Source: an uncultured Christensenella sp. (GTDB taxonomy: Bacteria > Bacillota > Clostridia > Christensenellales > Borkfalkiaceae). From it: a stretch of 64,000 bases of DNA. The stretch covers positions 43,039 to 107,038 of the forward strand of contig CAJUCM010000004.1 in NCBI GenBank assembly GCA_910585235.1. Direction: 5' to 3'. Under the pieces are notes generated by a model. That model saw only the letters and a list, made by a program, of their open reading frames with translations, was not told where the DNA came from and did no database searches. Numbering within the stretch: the first letter of the stretch is position 1; the number at the start of each line of letters is the position of its first letter. Positions 25,536-34,600 of the stretch are shown one piece after another. Made by a program: the position numbers and the translations under genes.

Positions 25536-28532
25536 ATGAGTATAATGAGTGTTCAGTTCGCGCACATCAACGATTTCTCCCTTGGGTGGCTGCTCCTGCT
25601 GGCGATCCCTCTCATCGGGCTGTCGCTGATCCCCTATTTCAGGAGCGGGAAAAAGTACAGAAGAACGAGAAACCGTATCGTTTCTCTCGTTCTGCATTGC
25701 CTTACGATTTTGCTTGTGACGCTTGCGCTCTCCGGCGTTACGATCGTGCGCACCGTATCGAATACCGCAAACGAGTTGATTCTGCTCGTAGACGTCTCCA
25801 ATACGCAGACGGAGGCGGCGGAAAGACGCGATAATTTTATTGACGATCTGCTCAAAGAGAGCGTCTATCAGGGTTTTTCGGTCGGCGTCGTCACGTTCGG
25901 ATTCGATCAGGTCTATGCCGTGCCCATGACAAGCAATGCGGGCTCGGTGTTTGAGGATTACTTGGAAGCGGAGCTTCCCGATACGAGTGCAACGGACATC
26001 GAATCCGCGCTCGAATATGCGAGAACGCTTTTCACTCATCCCGAATCGGGAAAAATCGTGCTCATTACCGACGGCAAAGAGACGGACGGAAACGCCGTAT
26101 CCTCCGCTTCGGTCAGCGCGATCGTCGCGCAGGGAACGATTCTCGATACCGTATATATTTCCTCCTCTTATGAGGAAGAGGAATTTCAGATCCTCAACGT
26201 CGAAACGCCCGACGTACAGATCAAAAAGAATGTGGAATGTTCGATCTCTGTGAGCGTTTATTCCAATAACGAGGGCTATGCCCGTCTCAACCTCTTCGAT
26301 AACGACCGTCATGTGGAAGTCGGCAGGGGTGAAGACAAGACGGATAATTACACGGTCAAATTTATGACCGGCTTGCAGTCGTTCTCTCTTCCGTACGCCT
26401 TTACGGAGGACGGAATGCACGAGCTTAAAGTGGAAATAGAACGCGTTGATTTGGACGGCGCCAAAGACGGTATGGGGAGCAATAATGCTTATTATACCTA
26501 TTATGACGTGAAAGCGCATAAAAAAGTTCTGGTGTTTGAAGCGTTTGACGGCGAATCCGAAGAACTCGGCAGGATTCTGAAAGATACGGAAATGCTCGGT
26601 GAGGGTGAAGAGTACGAAGTCAGCATTTATAACTTGCGCAGGGAAACCGTCATTCGTTACGGCGAAGACGAGCCCTCCGAAGAGGGAAAAGTTCCGCAAT
26701 CGGTGAACGATCTGCGCGCCTACGATCAGGTGATTCTCAATAATATCTCGAATGCCGATCTGATCAAAAACGAGGACGGATCGGACAGGGATATTCCGCT
26801 CGATCAGTTGCTTTATTCTTACGTCTATGACTTCGGCGGCGGTATGCTCACGCTGGGCGGCAGCGAGCCTGACAGCGATCCCGAAAAACCCACGGAACAC
26901 GCCTATAACCGTAGAGATATGTACGGGACGGATTTTCAGAGAATGCTTCCGGTAGAGGCGATCGATTACAGTCCTCCCGTAGGCGTGTTTATCATCGTGG
27001 ACGTCTCCGGCTCTATGGGAAGCGATTCGGAGGACGAGAGTTCCTATCTTTATTGGGCAAAGGTCGGTGCGGGCGCGCTTGTCGGCGCTCTCTCTGAACG
27101 GGATCAGATCGGCATTTTGACGCTCGGAGATAACTATGAAGAGTTGCTTCCGCTGACGCCTACGACCAGGAAAAAGGAGATCGAAGCAGGAATCAGGAAG
27201 ATTCAGGCGGCAAACAGCGGCACGCAGTTCTTACCGTCGATCCGCTATGCGGCGGAACAGCTCCGCGCGGCGCAGATGGAAAAAAACCATATCATCATCG
27301 TCTCCGACTGCGAAGTGACGGACAACGATATGGCAGGCAGTGAAAATTTCGTAAGAGACTGTTATCTCGATCCGAGGCTGAATCTGACCGTTTCCGTCGT
27401 CAACGTCAGCCCCAGTTCGGATTCTTCCAAAACGGAGTGCCTTGTTCTTGCAACGAGAGAGGACGGATGGAAAATCGACGGAGAGCCCGGATGCGGATAT
27501 TATCATCTCATGGACAATGATAAAATTGTCGAATATATGATGCAGGACGTCAAGTCTCCGTTGATTTCGGAAGTGGAACGCAAGCCTTTTCAACCGATCA
27601 TTCTCAATCCTCTTTCGCAGGTCGTGCAGGGGATCGAACGCGGTGAGGACGTCAATACCGTCAACGCTACGTTAAAAGGGTTTTACGGCGTTAAGAAAAA
27701 GGATTCCGAAAACGTTGACCTTGTCTTGACGGGGGACTATCAGGTGCCGGTCTATGCGCGCTGGAAGTACGGAAAGGGAAGCGTTGGAAGTTTCATGTGC
27801 GATCTCAAAGGCAGCGAATGGTCGTTGGAATTTATGAACAGCGCAGTCGGAAAACAGCTTGTCTATAATATCGTTGACGATCTGATGCCTGCGTTTGATA
27901 TTGCTCCACAGGACATCAATCTGACGCTCAAAGAACAGAATTACAGCAATCATCTGACCTGCCCGACGGAACTGAAAGAAGGGGAATCTCTCCGCGGCAA
28001 GATCGTTATGCCAGACGGTACGGAAGTATCCCTCAATCAGACGGGGGCGGGCGACGGCTGGATCGTGAAGCGCGGACTGAGCGCTGCGAACAGATACAGC
28101 GTATGCGATTTTATTATCACGAAAAGCGGGGTCTATACGATCGTAATTGAAAAAATCGATGCGGAAGGAAAAGCGCTTGCAAGCGCTTCCGCCGTCAAAG
28201 AATTTTCCTATTCCAAGGAATACGACGTGGAATACGACAAGACGGAGGAGGATCTTCGCGCTACGCTCGGCTTGCTTGCGTTGAACGGAAAAGGAACGGC
28301 GATCGACGAAACGGCGAACGTAGAGGATGTTTTCAAAGAATTTATGACGAAACTTACGACCGTTTACGATCCGAGACTGCTTTTGGTGATTCTCGCAATA
28401 TTGCTCTTCCTGCTCGACGTTGCAGTGCGCAAATTCAAATTCAAGTGGATTCACGAATTGATACGCGAGAAGAGAGAGAAGAAGCAGAACGGGCAGATCC
28501 GTATGGAGGAGCGGCATGAACAAGATAAGTAA
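25536..28532 (+). CDS. Large membrane protein with two VWA domains and a GATase1-like region
   Basis: A 998-residue protein. N-terminal membrane hairpin at about 14-75, then a VWA domain whose metal motif reads Asp86-x-Ser88-x-Thr90, so the last Ser is replaced by Thr. A beta domain follows, then an alpha/beta region (about 325-450) like the class I glutamine-amidotransferase fold often seen in such proteins (no catalytic triad identified), then a second VWA with an intact Asp489-x-Ser491-x-Ser493 motif. A C-terminal segment at about 948-968 crosses the membrane and ends in a basic tail. AAGGAGGGAG precedes the ATG. It overlaps the next LRR lipoprotein gene by 17 bases. Best read as a scaffold working with the MoxR ATPase. 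Confidence 0.85.
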   Translation: MSIMSVQFAHINDFSLGWLLLLAIPLIGLSLIPYFRSGKKYRRTRNRIVSLVLHCLTILLVTLALSGVTIVRTVSNTANELILLVDVSNTQTEAAERRDNFIDDLLKESVYQGFSVGVVTFGFDQVYAVPMTSNAGSVFEDYLEAELPDTSATDIESALEYARTLFTHPESGKIVLITDGKETDGNAVSSASVSAIVAQGTILDTVYISSSYEEEEFQILNVETPDVQIKKNVECSISVSVYSNNEGYARLNLFDNDRHVEVGRGEDKTDNYTVKFMTGLQSFSLPYAFTEDGMHELKVEIERVDLDGAKDGMGSNNAYYTYYDVKAHKKVLVFEAFDGESEELGRILKDTEMLGEGEEYEVSIYNLRRETVIRYGEDEPSEEGKVPQSVNDLRAYDQVILNNISNADLIKNEDGSDRDIPLDQLLYSYVYDFGGGMLTLGGSEPDSDPEKPTEHAYNRRDMYGTDFQRMLPVEAIDYSPPVGVFIIVDVSGSMGSDSEDESSYLYWAKVGAGALVGALSERDQIGILTLGDNYEELLPLTPTTRKKEIEAGIRKIQAANSGTQFLPSIRYAAEQLRAAQMEKNHIIIVSDCEVTDNDMAGSENFVRDCYLDPRLNLTVSVVNVSPSSDSSKTECLVLATREDGWKIDGEPGCGYYHLMDNDKIVEYMMQDVKSPLISEVERKPFQPIILNPLSQVVQGIERGEDVNTVNATLKGFYGVKKKDSENVDLVLTGDYQVPVYARWKYGKGSVGSFMCDLKGSEWSLEFMNSAVGKQLVYNIVDDLMPAFDIAPQDINLTLKEQNYSNHLTCPTELKEGESLRGKIVMPDGTEVSLNQTGAGDGWIVKRGLSAANRYSVCDFIITKSGVYTIVIEKIDAEGKALASASAVKEFSYSKEYDVEYDKTEEDLRATLGLLALNGKGTAIDETANVEDVFKEFMTKLTTVYDPRLLLVILAILLFLLDVAVRKFKFKWIHELIREKREKKQNGQIRMEERHEQDK

Positions 28533-31485
28533 AATTTTCATATCCGTATCGGCGGCGATGTGTTTCGTGTTGCCCCTTGCCGCCTGCGATCATGCTGAGA
28601 CGCTTGAAAGTCCGACGGATTTCGATATGGACGATAACTATAATCTCAGCTGGTCCCGCGTGGATAATGCAAGAAGTTACCGTTTGAATATTACGAACGT
28701 CGGGACGGGCGAAAGCAATGAAACGACAACGCGGCGCGAGAATATTGCGCTTGCCTATCTTGAAACGGGGGATTACGACATCCGCGTCCGTGCGATCGGA
28801 GACGGCGAACGTTTTTACGATTCCGAGTGGTCGTCGGTCGTCTCCTTAGACAGGGCTTATGAGTCGGGTTGCCGCTATCAGCTCATCAACAGCGGTTCCG
28901 AATATGAAGTTACGAGCGTCAGCGCGACGGCTATGACCGAACTCGTGATGGAGGATACCTATCGCGGAAAGCCCGTTACTTCGATCGGAAAAGGCGCGTT
29001 CCGCGGCGCAAGAAAATTGGAAACGCTCGTTTTGGGCAAGAACGTGACGACGATCGGACCGGGCGCTTTTTACAGTTGTTCGGCGTTGAAAAACATCACC
29101 ATTCCCGATACGGTGACGGATATTCAGGAGGAAGCGTTCCGCGCCTGCTCGTCGCTGGAATCGTTCACCGTTCCCGCGGGCGTTACGGAGCTGAAAAACA
29201 GTACGTTCGCCTATTGCAGGGGGCTCAAAGAGATCGACTTCAATAACGTTACGGTGATCGGGGATTCGGTGTTCGACAACTGCGAGGGATTCAGCGAATT
29301 CACCATTCCCGACGGCGTTACGTCGATCGGAAAAAATGCGTTTTTATCTGCGACCGAACTTACGGAAGTGACGATCGGCGCGGATGTAAGCGTTATCGGA
29401 TCGGGGGCATTCGATAAATGTTCGTCGCTTGAAACCGTAAATTTCAGCGAGAGCGGGAATCTGAAAAAAATTTCGTCAAAAGCATTCCGGAATACGGCGC
29501 TTGCTTCCGTCGCGTTGCCGGTGGGGCTGGAAAGTCTGTCCGAACAGGCATTTGAGGGCTGTAAAAATCTGGATAGCGTCAGCATTCCCGACAGCGTAAC
29601 AATGGTCGGCACGTATGCTTTTCACAATACCAAAATCTATAACGACGCAGTTGCAAGCGGCGAAAAGATTTATTATGCGGATAAATGGGTCGCAGGATTT
29701 ATCAGAGATAATTCCGGAGATCAGCCTCATTTCGATCTTTCCAACAAAGACGATCCGGACGCATACATTACTACTTATGTGTTTAGAGAGGACACCGTAG
29801 GGATAGCGGACAGATCGTTTGCGGGGTCGAATGTTGAGGCGGTTACGCTTTCGGAAAATATCAAGTATGTGGGTGCGAGCGCATTCAACGTCTGTCCCGA
29901 ACTGTACCGTTTTGACGCGTCCTATTCCAATATCGAAGTGCTGGACGTCGGAGCGTTTGCGTACAGTGAAAATCTGAACAGCGTCTATCTGATGCCTGCG
30001 GACAGAACAAAAGATCCGACGCTGCAAGTGATCGGCGCTTACGCGTTTCGCGGGTGCAAGGGGTTGAACTTTAATTCCGGCGCGACGTCCAATCGGTTTA
30101 TCCCCGAATCCGTCGTACAGATCGGTTCGTATGCGTTCTATGAATCGGGCATCTATGAGAATGCGGACGAATACGGCGTCGTATATGCGGACGACTGGGT
30201 CGTCGGCTGTACGGGTCAATACACACTGGAATCTTTCAAAGTCGAAGTTGATGGCGAAGAAAAAGTCGTTTATAAATGGGTAGCGCCCGAAGAGACCCAT
30301 GCCAATATCGTGTTCAAACAGAATGAAAACGGCGAAACTGCCGTGAAAGGCATTTCCGATTACGCATTCTATAATTGTAAGGCGATCGTTTCGTTCGAGA
30401 ATGCGGCGGGGATCCGTTCGGTTGGCAGAGGCGCGTTTTACGGCTGTTCGAGCCTCAGCGGATACGCAATGAGCACTTCAAATCTCAGACAGATCGACGA
30501 TTATGCGTTTTACGGTTGTGAGTCATTGCAGATTTCCGGGCTTCCCCGTCGTCTTGCGTCGATCGGGCGTTCGGCGTTCTACGGTTGCACCATGCTGGAT
30601 TCTATCGCGATGCCGGATACGCTCACGAGCGTCGGCGACTTTGCATTCTACGGCTGTAAGGGACTCAATAAAGTCACGTTTGGAAAAGGCCTTACGGAAA
30701 TCGGCGAATATGCGTTTTACGGCTGTACGGGGCTGACGGAGCTGACCATTCCCGCAAACATCAAAACGATCGGCGATAGCGCGTTCAGAGATTGCACGGG
30801 GCTTGAAACGGTCGTGTTGGAAGAGGGCGTGGAGAGCATCGGGGCGAACGCGTTCCGTTCGGATGTGGCGCTGAATGCAATCGAACTTCCCGCTTCCGTC
30901 AAGACGGTCGGGGATTACGCGTTCATGGATTGCAGCGGCGTGACGGAAGTCGATCTCGGCAGAGTGGAACATATCGGCGCCTATGCATTTGCGGAGCTTA
31001 GCGGCGTCAGAAATCTTTATGTTCCCGACAGTGTTAAAACGATCGGAAGAGGCGCATTCTATTTCTTGGGGAGCGTTGCCGACGAAGACGGAAAGATCCA
31101 CGCAAGCGCGCAGTCCGTCGTGATCGGCGGAAATATCGACAGGATCGAAGCGCACGCATTCTACGGTTGCAACGCCGCCACCTTCTATGTGGAGGATACG
31201 AACAGAGAGGCGGATTGGGGAACGGGTTGGAACTCTTCCCGCCGTCCCACCGTCTGGGGCGTTGCGCTTTCCGAGGATAAACGCTACGTCGTGTCGTTCA
31301 CGGTCGGAGAGGGCAGTTTTGAATATTACGACGCGCTGAACGCACCCGACGGACCTTATCGGGAAGGATATGTTTTTGCCGGCTGGTCGCTGACGGAAAA
31401 CGGAACGGAAATCGCTTATACGGCGCAAAACGTTACGGAAGCGCCGTTAGGCACCACGCTTTATGCGGTATATATTCAGAAATAA
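28516..31485 (+). CDS. BspA-like LRR lipoprotein, last gene of the MoxR-VWA operon
   Basis: A 989-residue lipoprotein with lipobox LAAC (Cys24). Residues about 30-110 are Fn3-like, with a W-S-R-V strand typical of such modules. BspA-type LRR_5 repeats run from about 130 to 890, broken by two inserts carrying a YADDWV/YADKWV motif. The protein ends in one InlB/Listeria-Bacteroides beta repeat (about 920-989, with YVFAGWS and TTLYAVY). The ATG lies inside the end of the VWA gene (17-base overlap) behind GGAGG, so the two are translationally coupled. It is a small relative of the 3,440-residue LRR lipoprotein upstream. A client or surface output of the MoxR-VWA complex is a reasonable inference. 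Confidence 0.9.
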   Translation: MNKISKIFISVSAAMCFVLPLAACDHAETLESPTDFDMDDNYNLSWSRVDNARSYRLNITNVGTGESNETTTRRENIALAYLETGDYDIRVRAIGDGERFYDSEWSSVVSLDRAYESGCRYQLINSGSEYEVTSVSATAMTELVMEDTYRGKPVTSIGKGAFRGARKLETLVLGKNVTTIGPGAFYSCSALKNITIPDTVTDIQEEAFRACSSLESFTVPAGVTELKNSTFAYCRGLKEIDFNNVTVIGDSVFDNCEGFSEFTIPDGVTSIGKNAFLSATELTEVTIGADVSVIGSGAFDKCSSLETVNFSESGNLKKISSKAFRNTALASVALPVGLESLSEQAFEGCKNLDSVSIPDSVTMVGTYAFHNTKIYNDAVASGEKIYYADKWVAGFIRDNSGDQPHFDLSNKDDPDAYITTYVFREDTVGIADRSFAGSNVEAVTLSENIKYVGASAFNVCPELYRFDASYSNIEVLDVGAFAYSENLNSVYLMPADRTKDPTLQVIGAYAFRGCKGLNFNSGATSNRFIPESVVQIGSYAFYESGIYENADEYGVVYADDWVVGCTGQYTLESFKVEVDGEEKVVYKWVAPEETHANIVFKQNENGETAVKGISDYAFYNCKAIVSFENAAGIRSVGRGAFYGCSSLSGYAMSTSNLRQIDDYAFYGCESLQISGLPRRLASIGRSAFYGCTMLDSIAMPDTLTSVGDFAFYGCKGLNKVTFGKGLTEIGEYAFYGCTGLTELTIPANIKTIGDSAFRDCTGLETVVLEEGVESIGANAFRSDVALNAIELPASVKTVGDYAFMDCSGVTEVDLGRVEHIGAYAFAELSGVRNLYVPDSVKTIGRGAFYFLGSVADEDGKIHASAQSVVIGGNIDRIEAHAFYGCNAATFYVEDTNREADWGTGWNSSRRPTVWGVALSEDKRYVVSFTVGEGSFEYYDALNAPDGPYREGYVFAGWSLTENGTEIAYTAQNVTEAPLGTTLYAVYIQK

Positions 31486-31540
31486 ATCAGAAAATATTCA
31501 CGAAATACGTACGATCCCTTAGATTTTAGAGCTTTTGGTT

Positions 31541-31574
31541 CATTTTGTGATTATTTTGTTAAAATTACAAAATG
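31541..31574. repeat. AT-rich inverted repeat in the gap after the LRR lipoprotein
   Basis: CATTTTGT (31541-31548) pairs with ACAAAATG (31567-31574) across an 18-base loop. It lacks a G+C-rich stem, so it is at best a weak terminator. No clearer terminator is visible in the 194-bp gap 31486-31679. Confidence 0.35.
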
Positions 31575-31598
31575 TTATTTTATGACAGTTTGTTTTAT

Positions 31599-31628
31599 TT
31601 GACAGAGTGTGACAAAATAAAGTATAAT
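31599..31628 (+). promoter_or_regulatory. Promoter of the surface-protease/Opp gene run
   Basis: TTGACA (31599-31604), an 18-bp spacer and TATAAT (31623-31628). TGACA recurs at 31583, 31600 and 31610. GAAAGGAG precedes the ATG at 31680. No other strong promoter is visible before the Opp genes end. Confidence 0.8.
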
Positions 31629-31679
31629 AATAGACTACTAAGGGTATTAGGAATTTTGGCTTCCGAAAGGAGAAAAATA

Positions 31680-34600
31680 ATGAAAAAGATTTTATTGACA
31701 GCTTCCGCGTTTGTATGCGCCGTAACGGGATTGGTTGCGGTGGCGTGCGGCGGCAGCATTGAAGAGGTCAGTTATAAATTCGATACGCAGTGCGAAGTAT
31801 CCGTCGATGACGTTACGGTCAACAAAGGAGAGGAGTTTACGCTTCCCACGCCTCCGTCAAGGGGCAAGGAATGGGAGTTCGCGGGTTGGTACCTGTCGAG
31901 CGACTTTGCGGGCGCTCCCGTCACGAGCGTGGTCGCTGACGTCGGCACGACGTATTATGCAAAATGGGACAGACGTTATAAGATCAACCTCGATCTGAAA
32001 GGCGGTTCGCTTGAAAACAGCGACGATCTGTATCTGAAAGCGGGTGCGAACGTTTCTGCATATCTCGCGGAATACGTTCCCGCCAAAAACGGTTACGAAT
32101 TCGGTCAGTGGCTGAGAGGAAATTCCGCGCTCGGCGGAAATTACAGAATGCCCGCGGAAGAAATCACGCTGACGGCGAGATATAAAGTCGGATACACGCT
32201 CGACGTATATACGCAGAATCTTGCCCGCCTTCTCGGCGATATAGACGCGGCGGAATACGACATGGAAGCGGTCACGCTCTATGCCTATGCAACGAATTCC
32301 TTTACGGTGGATTACGAGTTGCAGGGCTTTACCCAGATCCGCCATAAAGACCAAGTATTAGACGGGGAGCTTGTAGACGAACCCGAAGAGAACGACAACA
32401 AGTTTGCGATTTTTTTCAACCGTGAACAGTATACCGTTACGCTCAATCCCAATATCGCGGGAACCGCGCAGCAGGAAGTTTCGAGTACACTCTATTACGG
32501 GCAGGAATATAAACTTCCCTACGATCTTTATTTGAACGCGGGTTATATTTTCGCGGGCTGGTCGGAGAGCGCGTACGGCGAAAACAACTACCCGATCGAC
32601 TATATTGACGCAATGCTCTACAATAAGGACCCGAACGACAAATCGGAAGTCGTATGGGAAAATCCTTATGTTGTCGAGAGCGACGCGACCCTTTACGCAT
32701 ACTGGAACAAGGGCTATTCCGATCTGTTCGGCGGTGCGGATACGATTTTCGTCATGGGAGACGGCGTCTATTTACAGCGCGGCGGAATGTTCTTTAAGGG
32801 AGAATGGTTTTCGGATACCCGGTTCGTCTTTAATGATTCGGACAAATTGGATTGGAAAGGAGATTTTACAGGCAAAATTCTCAACGAGGATATGTTCTGT
32901 TATGATAAGGATTCGCTGGACGGAAGCGTATATTATCTCTATCATCCCATGTACGGTTTCTCGATGGACGAATCGGTGAATTTCAAAGACCATAATAACC
33001 TGACCTATACCGTAAAATCCGAAGAACGCACCGAGGTCGCTTACGGTACGTTTGAAATCGATTACGAAACGGGCGAATATAAGGCTTATTTCGACAGAGG
33101 CGAAGGCGAAATGGTCGGAAAGACCGCAACGTTCAAACTTCCGGGTGCGGTGAAAACGCAATCCGGCAACACGTATAAAATTTTTACGATGCGGAACGAA
33201 GAGGAAGTGGCGCTCGGCACCTTAAAACGGATCGGACTTGCAAACGCAACTTCGCTCGGTACGTTCTCGCCCGCGTTCGACCTCACGTTCGACGGATACG
33301 GCTATGCAACCTGGAATTACGGTTCATCTCCCATTCAGGTCATGTATGGCTATAACAGCGAAATTGACGGATATACGCTCAAACAGACAAACGGTTCCAC
33401 GTTTAATATCAAGTTTATCAGCGAGGGCGGATACAGCGGGTATATGCTCTATTTCGGGGATCTCGACGCGCAGTTCGATACGGGAGCGGGCAAACTGACT
33501 CTCGACGGCATGATCCACGCGAGATTCGAGGCAAGCGCCTCCGAGATTGCAACGGGGTATTATTCGCTGAGCGAATCTTACTTCGGCACTTACATTCTGA
33601 CGTTTACGGGCAACGGAGCGACTTATACGTTCCTGATGACGCAGCATAGGGATATTTTTGCCGGAACAACGACGTATGAGGTGGAGAAGAGACCCAACGG
33701 CTATCTCGAATACTATTACTACGGCGGGAAAAACGATAAGGGTGAAGATACGTTCTATGCGCCCGTGCTTGTGCTCAACGAGGAAGAAGAGGGCAAGGCG
33801 AATCTCTATGAGAGCGTCGGCGGGAAGTTGACGAAATCCGCTACGGGAACGTACGTCCTTGACAAAAAGAGCGGACTCTACGTGTTCGAGTTTACAGATA
33901 AAGTGACGGAAATCGACCATACGAACAGTAAGTTCGATATTACCGATCTTGACGCATTCGTGTTTGCGCTCGACGCGTCGGTCGCCGATAGCCGTATTTA
34001 TTATATCTATTCCGAGACGGGAAATTCCGAAACGGCTGATAAAGCCGTGGTATATACGCCCGACGAGCGCTATCCCAATCAGGCGGGTTCCAAGCTCACG
34101 ATCGTGGGCGGGATTGCCATTCTCGAAATCGGCGAAGAGGAATCCACGATCATCGGTACGATTGCTGAACAGGAAGTCGAGGGCGTTATGGTTACGCTCG
34201 TCAAGACGACGAAGGGCTACGTCTATCTTGAAATCGATCATGATAAAAAGACGTTTTTCAGATACGAATCGACGATCGGATATACCTACCTGTATAAAGA
34301 GGACGGCACCTGGGAAAAGACCACGACCCTTTATCTGAACGGCAAGGGCGGCGCGATCTATACGATTCCCAATCCGTACGCTACGGGGGAAGAGGATGCT
34401 ACGATCTCCTATACGGGCACGGTCGAGGCGTTGAAGGAAGAAGCAACGCTGGGCGGCGCGATCATTTACCGCTTTACGCAGACGGGCGTCAGCAATCCGA
34501 AAACGTTCCGCTATATCCTTCTCAGCGATTCTAACCGCGCGTATTTCTCGATCATCAGCGACAAAGCGGGTCGCTTCGAGTCCGATGATTCGGGTACGCT

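Noticed and set aside
31572..31679. Earlier in-frame ATG for the beta-repeat lipoprotein
   Set aside because: It lies upstream of the promoter and would bury the signal peptide inside the protein; ATG 31680 has a good ribosome site.
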